From a virus: 40,348 bases of DNA. The notes below the pieces were generated by a model that saw only the letters and a program-made list of their open reading frames with translations, had not been told where the DNA came from and searched no databases. The stretch spans positions 1-40,348 of IMG/VR virus record IMGVR_UViG_3300045256_000830, one strand, 5' to 3'. The number at the start of each line of letters is the position of its first letter. The stretch's first letter is position 1. Position numbers and translations under genes: made by a program. Below, piece after piece: positions 1 through 7,247 of this stretch.

Positions 1-711
<711 letters not shown>

Positions 712-2148
712 GAACCACCGACCCGGGCGCGACCAGCGCGCGGAACAGTTCTTGGCGCTCGGCCGGCGTGGCGACGTCGACCCGCGCGCGCAGGTTGGCC
801 ATCGACCCGCGCAGCTCGGCGAGCCTGGCGCCGGCGGCGGCGAGGCCTCCTTTGGCTCGCTCGGCCGTGCGGAGCTGCTGTTGAGCGTGGTCTCGCCGCT
901 TGGCGATCTCGGCGAGCTCGAGGTCGATCGCGTTGTCGCTGATGGCGCCGTCGCGGTAGCGGCGCAGGATCCCCGACTCGGCCCGCTCAAGCTGGGTCAG
1001 CCGGTCGCGCGCGGCCTGGGCGTCCGCGGTCCAGTCGCGCCGGTCTTCGGCGCGACGCCGCTCGGCCTCGAGCACGTGGTCGATGAGCCCGGGGTCCTCG
1101 AGCTCGCGCCGGACCGCGCCCCACACCCGATCGTCCACCGCCGCGACCGCGACGCACGGCGCCGTGCAGGTCGCGACGCCAGCCGGAGGTCGCCGCCGGT
1201 GCGAGCAGACGTACGCGGCGGGGCTGGCCTTGTAGGTTGCTCCCCGCTTCACGCCGGAGCGGATCCCCAGCGGCGCCCCGCAAGCGCCGCACTTCGCGAG
1301 GCCCTCGAGCATGTAGATGTGCCGCACGCGGCGGATCCCCCTCTTGCCATGGCGGATGAGGGCGAGCTGGGCCTGTTGCCACAGCTCCTCGGTCACCGTT
1401 GGAGGCACGGCAATCTTGAGCCGCTTCGCCTTATCGGCCTGCCACTCACCGAGGTACGTGCGCGACGTGACCAGCTGCCAGACCCGCTCGCGGCACCACG
1501 CCCCACCGCGGGGCCGGGGCACGCCGCGCAGCTCGAGGTCGTCCGAGATGGCGCGGCAGCTCTCGCCCCCGGCTACCCGCTCGAACATCTCGGCCACGAG
1601 CGGCGCGTGCGCGGGGTGGAGCGACCAAGCACCGGTGGCGCGGTCATAGGCAAGACCGAAGGGCGTCGGGCCCGCCGGCTTGCGGCCCGCAGCGATCGCG
1701 CGGGTCTTGCCCGCCATGATCCGGGCCTTGTGCTTGCGCAGCCACGAGCTGCTCTGCAGGCCGCCGAAGCTGATCTGGAGATCGCCCTCGTCCGTGTCGA
1801 GGTCGATCAGGTTGCCCTTGGTGACCGTGGCGATCTTGACCCGCGCCTCCTGCAGTGTGCCGAGGATGTACCCGCGCTCGCGCAGCCGGTCGCTGCGCGT
1901 GAGACGGTCCTCGTCGTAGACCACGACCACGTCGAAGGCGCCGGCCTCCGCATCGGCTAGCAGGCGCAGCAGGCCGAGCCGGCGCTCCAGGTTACCGGCG
2001 GCGGCGCTTACGCCGTCGTCCGTGTACTCGTTGACCAGCTGCCAGCCGTGTCGAGCGGCGAGCTCGCGGCAGGCCGGTAGCTGCGCCTGGATGGTCTGCG
2101 CGTCGCGCTGGGTCGCGCTGGAGACGCGCGCGTAGATGGCCGCGCGCG

Positions 2149-2328
2149 TCACGGACGAGATCTCGATTGCGGAAGACAGCACTTCGTCGAGCTCACGGGT
2201 TCCCTGCTCAGATGACCGGCCATCTCCACCTCGCGGCCTTCCCCTGGGAGGACTTTGTACAAGTTCACGACCGCCTGCGGGCGTGGCGGGTTCGTGCGCT
2301 CGCGCTGCTCTGCCAATCGTGCGCGCAT
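2149..2328 (-). CDS. Small hypothetical protein upstream of integrase
   Basis: A 59-residue frame starting at ATG 2328, inside the end of the preceding 77-aa gene, and ending with a TGA that shares four bases with the GTG start of the integrase. It is Arg/Glu-rich at the N-terminus and has a Cys-Cys pair near the C-terminus. No family is recognised. The support is positional: the overlap with the integrase start suggests it is translated, perhaps to couple integrase translation to upstream ribosomes. It could instead be a non-functional leader frame. Confidence 0.45.
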   Translation of the reverse strand: MRARLAEQRERTNPPRPQAVVNLYKVLPGEGREVEMAGHLSREPVSSTKCCLPQSRSRP

Positions 2329-2498
2329 CCGGTGCCACCTTCGTCCGGAGCGACCGGCGTGCGCAACATGCGCGCGAGGATCGCGGCGACTCGCGACCGG
2401 ACGTGGGCCGACGGGATCCGCTCGACCACGATGACCTCGCACTTAAGCGGCCCGTTGAGGACGCCGCCGCGATCCGCCATGATCCGCCGTGTCGTCAC
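2265..2498 (-). CDS. Small hypothetical protein, integration operon
   Basis: A 77-residue frame whose GTG start (2498) overlaps the TGA of the 439-aa gene by four bases, a spacing used throughout this element. The N-terminal two thirds (Val-Ile-Val-Val-Glu-Arg, then Ala-Ala-Ile-Leu-Ala-Arg-Met-Leu) look like a small folded domain; the end is low-complexity Ser/Ala/Arg. No family recognised. It lies in the minus-strand operon leading to the integrase, so a directionality or regulatory role is possible but not shown by sequence. Confidence 0.5.
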   Translation of the reverse strand: MTTRRIMADRGGVLNGPLKCEVIVVERIPSAHVRSRVAAILARMLRTPVAPDEGGTGCAHDWQSSASARTRHARRRS

Positions 2499-3814
2499 CG
2501 CGCCGCCTTGCGCCGCGCGCGCTTCGAGCGCCGGGGAGCCGGCGGCTTCGCCACCACCGGCTCGAGAGGTGGTGACGACTCGTCCGGCTCGCGCCCGGCA
2601 TCGGTGAGGTCGTCGAAGTAGAACGTGCCAGGTGGGCGGGACATGTTGTCGCCGAGCCACGCGATCTCGAGCACGTGCTGACGCATCGCCTCCCCGATGA
2701 GAGCCCCCTCCATCGCACCGCCCGGCGCGAGCACGGCGGCGAGCGCGTCCTTGAACTCCGCCTCGAGGTCTTCGGGCATGGCGAGCGCGCGGACCAACGC
2801 CCCGCGGCCGCGGGTCAAGTAGTCGCTCATATGAGCCGGGACGTTGTGGGTGTCGCGCGCTGCGGCGTCGTAGTACCGATCGAGCGCGGCGTTCACGGCG
2901 CGGATAGCGGCGCGCGCGTGCGTCCGCATGTCGTCGAGGATCGCCACCTGCTCCGGCTGCTCCGGCTGTTTGGTCTCTGTCTCGCCAGGGATGAAGTTCG
3001 GGTCGCGGTCCAACGCCTCGAGCAGCTGACGGGACTCCGAGGCCTCCTTCGCCATCCACGTGAGGTCGCTCGCTGGCGACCACACCGCGATGACCTTGAG
3101 CAGCAACCCGACCGAGCCAGCCGGCCAGTCGTGGAAGCTCAGCTGGCCGATGATCCGCGCGATGTCGTCGGCGGCGTCCCCGACTGTGGCCTGGCGATCA
3201 GCCAGCCACATGATCGCGTCCTCACGATCGGCGCGAGCATCCCGGCCCGGCGCGGCGAGCGCGCTCTCCATGAGCTTCTGCGCAGCCTCGACGAGGCGAC
3301 GTTCGGCGTGTCCTTCGACGTGCGCGTCCTTCCACTCCTTCGTGGTCATGACGAACGCGTCGTGAAGCTGGGCGCCGATCTCGAGCTGCGCGCACGCCTC
3401 GCACCAGACCTCGCGAGCCGTGGCCACCCTGGCCGGGTCAGGCGACTCTCCCGGCGCGAGGTCGTACTCGGTCGCGTCGAGCAGCGGCTCGAGGCCGTTC
3501 CACAGCTGCGCGCGCTGCTCACGCGTCAGCAGCGCGACCCCGAATGTGTACAGCTCGTAGCCGCAGCCGAGCTCCTCGCTCCTGCTGCACACCGCGCCGA
3601 TCAACTCGATGTCGAACAGGTCGAGCCGGCCGCCGACGAGTGTGGCGCTGGCGCGGTGCTTCTTGCGGGCCGCGCGAGCGGCTCTGCTCAGTCGCGCTCC
3701 GCTCGTCGGCAGCGGCGCGTTGGGCCTCGGGGCCTCCCAGCCCTGCTTCGCGACGGCGCCGGGCTTGAGCGGTTGTACAGCGGAGGAGCGACCAGGGACG
3801 TCAGCGGCCTGCAT
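2495..3814 (-). CDS. Hypothetical protein, 439 aa, first gene of integrase operon
   Basis: Not recognised. The N-terminus (about 1-55) is low-complexity and basic. The middle (about 60-400) looks globular and helical, with Trp-rich segments near 210-260 and no catalytic motif I can identify. The C-terminus is Pro-rich and ends in a very basic Arg/Lys tail that could bind nucleic acid. It begins 45 bases downstream of the repressor stop and its ATG lies just after a good promoter (3822-3850), so the transcript may have almost no leader. It heads the operon that continues through two small genes into the integrase, suggesting a lysogeny or integration role. The long, uninterrupted frame and operon overlap make it a real gene. 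Confidence 0.75.
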   Translation of the reverse strand: MQAADVPGRSSAVQPLKPGAVAKQGWEAPRPNAPLPTSGARLSRAARAARKKHRASATLVGGRLDLFDIELIGAVCSRSEELGCGYELYTFGVALLTREQRAQLWNGLEPLLDATEYDLAPGESPDPARVATAREVWCEACAQLEIGAQLHDAFVMTTKEWKDAHVEGHAERRLVEAAQKLMESALAAPGRDARADREDAIMWLADRQATVGDAADDIARIIGQLSFHDWPAGSVGLLLKVIAVWSPASDLTWMAKEASESRQLLEALDRDPNFIPGETETKQPEQPEQVAILDDMRTHARAAIRAVNAALDRYYDAAARDTHNVPAHMSDYLTRGRGALVRALAMPEDLEAEFKDALAAVLAPGGAMEGALIGEAMRQHVLEIAWLGDNMSRPPGTFYFDDLTDAGREPDESSPPLEPVVAKPPAPRRSKRARRKAAR

Positions 3815-3821
3815 TCTTCCC

Positions 3822-3850
3822 GTGATACCGGCTGTCGCTTAACTCGTCAA
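3822..3850 (-). promoter_or_regulatory. Sigma70-like promoter for integrase operon
   Basis: On the minus strand a TTGACG -35 (3850-3845) is separated by 17 bases from a TATCAC -10 (3827-3822). Transcription would begin near 3815, one or two bases before the ATG at 3814, so the message could be leaderless. The -35 lies between the arms of the inverted repeat at 3836-3865, as expected for a repressible promoter. Confidence 0.5.
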
Positions 3851-3865
3851 CAGATTTGTTTAGCG
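3836..3865. promoter_or_regulatory. Candidate repressor operator upstream of integrase operon
   Basis: Inverted repeat with arms CGCTTAAC (3836-3843) and GTTTAGCG (3858-3865), seven of eight positions complementary, 14-base spacer. It brackets the -35 of the integrase-operon promoter and overlaps the repressor stop codon. Nearly the same arms occur at 4459-4483, so both may be bound by the phage repressor or the Cro-like protein. The spacer lengths differ (14 and 9), which weakens the case for one simple dimer site. Confidence 0.4.
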
Positions 3866-4447
3866 TCGGCGCTTGTCGACGCTATCGGACGAGCCGTCTG
3901 TACCCTGGGAATGTTCCGCCCGCCAGTCCGGCCACTGGCGCGAAGACAGAGCGCTAAACGTGGCAAGGGCCTCACGCGACAAGGCTTCCTCCGCGCGCGC
4001 ACGGTGTAGATCGATGCGGGCTGCGTAGTCGCGCTCAAGCGCAGCCGTGCTTCTAGTCATAGCGTCGCGATTGGCGGACAGCAGAGCCATGAAGACCCGC
4101 TCGTGCTGCGCTTCCGTCATCGAATTTAGTTCGTTGGCTAAGCGCTCTCTTTCTTGCGGGTCCTCGTTTGCCCGAAGGAGTCGACGCGCGAACTCCGTCG
4201 CTGCGTGCTTCTCGGCGGGTTGAGCTTCAACCGAATGGGGACTCGATCGCATCATGCGATTGATGGGGGAGACGAGCGTGCTCGTCTTGGCGGTTTTGAA
4301 GAGCTGAGTGATCGCTCCACGCGTCACGCCCAGATCGGCGGCGAGCTTCGACCGGCTGATCTGATGCTCGGGGTCTTCCATCCATTTCGCTACGGCCCTC
4401 TTCCACTCGGGCGTCACCGCAAGAGCCTCGTCTTTACTTCTTGCCAT
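3860..4447 (-). CDS. Phage repressor-like HTH protein without S24 peptidase domain
   Basis: A 195-residue DNA-binding protein. Residues about 28-60 form a helix-turn-helix (Ser-Lys-Leu-Ala-Ala-Asp-Leu-Gly-Val-Thr, then Ile-Thr-Gln-Leu-Phe-Lys). The rest is charged and helical with no Ala-Gly cleavage site or Ser/Lys dyad of the LexA/CI S24 peptidase. ATG 4447 was chosen because GGGGAGG sits a few bases upstream; an ATG seven codons earlier (4468) has no such site. Divergent from the Cro-like gene with a short control region between them, the classic immunity arrangement, so it is probably the lysogeny repressor. It could instead be another regulator of the same switch. Confidence 0.72.
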   Translation of the reverse strand: MARSKDEALAVTPEWKRAVAKWMEDPEHQISRSKLAADLGVTRGAITQLFKTAKTSTLVSPINRMMRSSPHSVEAQPAEKHAATEFARRLLRANEDPQERERLANELNSMTEAQHERVFMALLSANRDAMTRSTAALERDYAARIDLHRARAEEALSREALATFSALSSRQWPDWRAEHSQGTDGSSDSVDKRRR

Positions 4448-4458
4448 CCTCGCCTCCC

Positions 4459-4483
4459 CACTTAACATACCGAGCGTTTAGTG
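4459..4483. promoter_or_regulatory. Candidate operator between repressor and cro-like gene
   Basis: Inverted repeat CACTTAAC (4459-4466) and GTTTAGTG (4476-4483) with a 9-base spacer; the arms match those at 3836-3865 except at one position each. It lies just upstream of the repressor's ribosome-binding site, so binding could autoregulate the repressor. A lone related half-site, CGCTAAAT, lies at 4519-4526 across the -10 of the rightward promoter. Confidence 0.42.
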
Positions 4484-4498
4484 TGTCGCGGATTTTCC

Positions 4499-4527
4499 TT
4501 GCTGTCTTGTTCAGTGGTCGCTAAATT
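4499..4527 (+). promoter_or_regulatory. Early rightward promoter (PR-like)
   Basis: TTGCTG -35 (4499-4504), 17-base spacer and TAAATT -10 (4522-4527) on the plus strand, about 20 bases before the Cro-like start. It stands in a locally AT-rich stretch of an otherwise very GC-rich region. It is placed to drive the whole early operon, and the -10 overlaps an operator-like half-site. Confidence 0.55.
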
Positions 4528-4548
4528 ATCGCGCTACTGGGAGATGAC

Positions 4549-4749
4549 ATGTGTGTACATGCGAACATCACGAAGGCGCGCAAGGCCGCAAAACTATCGA
4601 AGGCACAGCTCGCGAAGAGGTGCGGCGTTACGCGGTCCGCGGTTACCCAGTGGGAGTACCGCGGGGGCAGGGGCACCATCCCAAGCAGGAGCAATCTGAA
4701 GAAGATCGCTCGCGCGACCCGACGTCGACTCGCGGACATCGCCGGCTGA
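4549..4749 (+). CDS. Cro-like HTH transcriptional regulator
   Basis: A 66-residue XRE-type protein. The helix-turn-helix spans about residues 8-45 (Ala-Arg-Lys-Ala-Ala-Lys-Leu-Ser, then Leu-Ala-Lys-Arg-Cys-Gly-Val-Thr and Ser-Ala-Val-Thr-Gln-Trp-Glu), which is nearly the entire protein. GGGAG precedes the ATG by about five bases. It is the first gene of the early operon and divergent from the repressor, so a Cro-type role in turning off the repressor promoter during lytic growth is the natural reading. It is more Lys-rich than its neighbours. Confidence 0.8.
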   Translation: MCVHANITKARKAAKLSKAQLAKRCGVTRSAVTQWEYRGGRGTIPSRSNLKKIARATRRRLADIAG

Positions 4750-4871
4750 TGCCATCCGCCTGGGTGCAGATCTCGGCCACATGCCCAGGGGCGTTGGTCG
4801 GCCGGTCTCCGACGGTGCCTCGCTGCGGTCACGCTCAACTCGCCCCGCCTCAGGCCTCGGCTCCAGGCTGA
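4749..4871 (+). CDS. Possible small protein, 40 aa
   Basis: The ATG at 4749 shares one base with the Cro-like stop (TGATG), and the frame gives 40 residues including two Cys and a Cys-Gly-His. No family recognised. It fills the only gap between the Cro-like gene and the next early gene. Support is weak: a short open frame is easy to get by chance in DNA this GC-rich. Confidence 0.25.
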   Translation: MPSAWVQISATCPGALVGRSPTVPRCGHAQLAPPQASAPG

Positions 4872-4876
4872 TACCC

Positions 4877-5041
4877 ATGAGCCCGATCCCCATCACACGC
4901 GAGCTAGTCGACGAGCTGACCAGCCAGGAGGCTGAGCTGGCCGAGCGGCTGACCCGTCACCTCGAGCGCGCCGCGGACCTCCGGGTCCAGCGGCGCCAGG
5001 TCCAGCGAGCTCGCCGGCTCGCGCTACGGAGGCTTCCGTGA
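4877..5041 (+). CDS. Small basic coiled-coil protein, 54 aa
   Basis: A 54-residue charged helical protein: an acidic first half (Leu-Val-Asp-Glu-Leu, Glu-Ala-Glu-Leu-Ala-Glu) and an Arg/Gln-rich second half with heptad-like leucines, suggesting a short coiled coil. Its TGA overlaps the GTG of the next gene by four bases (GTGA). Function unknown; early-operon position suggests a role in replication or host takeover. Confidence 0.5.
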   Translation: MSPIPITRELVDELTSQEAELAERLTRHLERAADLRVQRRQVQRARRLALRRLP

Positions 5042-5280
5042 GCGGCGTCCTGCACGGCCCGCTGGTCGACAGCGAGGCCCCGATGACGGTCATCGAGCGC
5101 TGGCTGGCGCTCGAGCTCGCCGTGGTCGCCCTCACCCGCGGCGACGGCGTCACGCTGGCGGTGATCGGCGAGCTGGTCGACGCGCTCGTCGGCGCCGCCA
5201 CGCTTGACCGACGAGGGGCCGCAGCTTACGACGCGATGCTCTACGCCACCGGCGCGATGCGCACGTGGAGGATGTCCTGA
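5038..5280 (+). CDS. Hypothetical early protein, 80 aa
   Basis: An 80-residue acidic, Ala/Leu/Val-rich helical protein with GTG start overlapping the preceding stop by four bases. Its 3' end overlaps the helicase start by 16 bases. No recognised domain or membrane segment. Translational coupling on both sides supports expression. Confidence 0.55.
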   Translation: MSGVLHGPLVDSEAPMTVIERWLALELAVVALTRGDGVTLAVIGELVDALVGAATLDRRGAAAYDAMLYATGAMRTWRMS

Positions 5281-6614
5281 GCGGCATCGTCCAGCTGCGC
5301 CCGTACCAGGAGCGTGCGCTCGCTCACCTGCGTAAGGCGTACGCGGCGGGCCGGCGGCGGCCGCTGCTCTGCCTTCCTACAGGTGCAGGTAAAACGCGCT
5401 GTGCAGCGGCGATCATCGCCGCCGCGACCGCGCTTGGGCGGCGCGTGATGTTCGTGGCCCACCGCATCGAGCTCATCAACCAGGCGGTCGACAAGCTGCG
5501 GGAGGCTGGCATCGAGCGCGTGCGCGTGATCCGCGCCGAGCACGACGCCGGCGATCCGGCGGCCCCGGTCGTGGTCGCCTCGATCCAGACCATCAGCACG
5601 GCACGCTGGCGCGGCAACCTCCCGCCGGCCGACCTGATCGTCGTCGACGAGTGCCACCGGGTCCGCGCGACCAGCTACGAGACACTGATCGCCCAGTACC
5701 CAGCGGCCTGGCTGCTGGGGCTGACCGCGACGCCGGCGCGCTCGGACAACGCAGCGCTCACCGCGTTCGACCACATCGTGGTCGGCTCGACCGTGCGCGA
5801 GCTGACCGAGCTCGGCTTCCTCGTGCCGTGTCGCGTCCTGGTTCCCGTCAAGCAGGACAGCCACACGCTCGCGCTGGACCCAGTTCAGGCGTACCGGAAG
5901 CACGGCGACGGGCAACGCGCGATCGTCTTCGCAGCCTCGGTCCAGCACGCCGCGCAGGTCGCGTCGGCGTTCGCCGAGCAGTCCGCGATCTCGGCCGGCG
6001 TTGTGACCGGCACGACGCCCGAGGCGCAGCGCGCGGCGACGGTTGCCCGGTTCGCAGCTGGCGAGCTGCGCGTGCTCGTCAACGTCGCGTGCTTGGTCGA
6101 GGGCTGGGACGACCCCGGCTGTGCGGTCGCGATCCTCGCGCGGAAGTTCGGGCACGTCGGGCCGTACCTGCAGGCGATCGGACGCGTGCTCCGACCCGCC
6201 GAGGGGAAGGCGCGCGCGACCGTCATCGATCTTCTCGGCTCGGCGCTCGAGCACGGGCCGCCCGACCTCGAGCGCGAGTACAGCCTCGAGGGCAAGGGCA
6301 TCGCGAAGCCGAAGCGGGCGACGCTCACCCAGTGCAGGAAGTGCGGCGCCATCTTCCTCCGCGCGGCGGCGTGCCCAGAGTGCGGCTTCGAGGCCCCGAG
6401 GTCCGCACGAAGGCCGCCGCGGGTCAACGGCTCGGGCGTGGTCGAGCTCGCCCCGCAGACCGCGGCGCGCGCCCTCGACCGGCGCTTCGCACGCGTCATC
6501 CGCATGACCGCGAAGTACCCCGGCCGCTGCGCGCGATGCGGCGGCGACTTCGAGGTCGGTGCGACCGTGCTCTGGTCGGAAGGTCGGCGCCGGCGACACG
6601 AGGTGTGCGCATGA
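5265..6614 (+). CDS. SF2 DEAD/DEAH-box helicase with C-terminal zinc ribbons
   Basis: An ATP-dependent nucleic-acid helicase of superfamily 2, similar in layout to the helicase subunits of restriction enzymes and to other phage SF2 helicases. Motifs: PTGAGKT (38-44, Walker A), VDECH (127-131, Walker B), TATP (154-157, motif III) and QAIGRVLR (303-310, motif VI). Two Cys clusters follow: C357/C360 with C370/C373, and C422/C425 with H445/C448, both likely zinc ribbons for DNA binding. The length of 449 aa is typical for phage SF2 helicases. The GTG at 5265 is the first start compatible with the helicase fold. The stop overlaps the VRR-NUC start by four bases, so helicase and nuclease are probably made together and may act together on branched or recombining DNA. 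Confidence 0.93.
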   Translation: MEDVLSGIVQLRPYQERALAHLRKAYAAGRRRPLLCLPTGAGKTRCAAAIIAAATALGRRVMFVAHRIELINQAVDKLREAGIERVRVIRAEHDAGDPAAPVVVASIQTISTARWRGNLPPADLIVVDECHRVRATSYETLIAQYPAAWLLGLTATPARSDNAALTAFDHIVVGSTVRELTELGFLVPCRVLVPVKQDSHTLALDPVQAYRKHGDGQRAIVFAASVQHAAQVASAFAEQSAISAGVVTGTTPEAQRAATVARFAAGELRVLVNVACLVEGWDDPGCAVAILARKFGHVGPYLQAIGRVLRPAEGKARATVIDLLGSALEHGPPDLEREYSLEGKGIAKPKRATLTQCRKCGAIFLRAAACPECGFEAPRSARRPPRVNGSGVVELAPQTAARALDRRFARVIRMTAKYPGRCARCGGDFEVGATVLWSEGRRRRHEVCA

Positions 6615-6946
6615 CACTCGAGGGAGATCTTCAGGACCGCATCCGACTCGCGCTCAACGACCCCGAGGGCGTGTGGTGGCGCAACAACCTCGGGACCGCG
6701 TTGCTCAACGGCGGGGCGCGGGTCAGGTACGGCATCGGCAACCCCGGTGGCGCCGACCTGATCGGGATCTTCCGCGGCCGCTTCGTGGCGATCGAGGTGA
6801 AACGGCCGGGTCGTAAGCAGACGCCCGACCAGCGCATGTTCCAGGATCTCGTCGAGCGCAAGCGCGGCATCTACGCGGTGGTGAGGTCGGTGGAGGAAGC
6901 GGAAGCGGCGGAGGTCCTGGAGACCTTGCGCAGGTCCGTCGGGTGA
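6611..6946 (+). CDS. VRR-NUC domain nuclease
   Basis: A 111-residue single-domain nuclease of the VRR-NUC family (PD-(D/E)XK fold). The catalytic signature is visible: Gly-Gly-Ala-Asp-Leu-Ile-Gly, then Ala-Ile-Glu-Val-Lys-Arg (the Glu-X-Lys), then Thr-Pro-Asp-Gln and the helical end with Tyr-Ala-Val-Val-Arg-Ser. Such small phage nucleases are typically found with SF2 helicases and are thought to cut branched DNA. Its ATG overlaps the helicase stop (ATGA). A 76-base gap follows before the next gene, the longest break in this part of the operon. Confidence 0.92.
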   Translation: MTLEGDLQDRIRLALNDPEGVWWRNNLGTALLNGGARVRYGIGNPGGADLIGIFRGRFVAIEVKRPGRKQTPDQRMFQDLVERKRGIYAVVRSVEEAEAAEVLETLRRSVG

Positions 6947-7022
6947 TCGGTTCGTTTCGCCCCGCGATGCGCACCCGCCACAGGCTGGTTGCATGCACAG
7001 CATCGTTCCTTTGGAGGTCCCG

Positions 7023-7247
7023 GTGAGCGGCATTCTGCAACGACCACAGCTGGAGCAGCAGCTCGCGGCCTCAGCGGCAATCGCACGCAAGGCGGAGGCG
7101 CGGCTCGTCGCCGCGCTGCGGTCGGGCCACGGATGGTCGCACGAGCGCGTGGGTGCGCTGAGCGCGACCTACACCGCGGCGCTCCATGCCACGTACCGCG
7201 CCGCGCTGGTGCTGCGTGACTTCGACGAGAAGGACGGTGATCGATGA
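7023..7247 (+). CDS. Hypothetical early protein, 74 aa
   Basis: A 74-residue helical protein rich in Ala, Arg and Gln, probably a helical hairpin. GTG 7023 is chosen because GGAGG at 7013-7017 lies five bases upstream; an in-frame ATG at 6993 is also possible but has no ribosome-binding site. Its stop overlaps the primase-helicase start by four bases. No known family; its coupling to the primase makes a replication accessory role plausible, not demonstrated. Confidence 0.6.
   Translation: MSGILQRPQLEQQLAASAAIARKAEARLVAALRSGHGWSHERVGALSATYTAALHATYRAALVLRDFDEKDGDR

Noticed and set aside
4551-4871. 106-codon frame overlapping the Cro-like gene
   Set aside because: The other frame has a clear helix-turn-helix and a ribosome-binding site; this frame is a shadow apart from its last 40 codons, listed separately.
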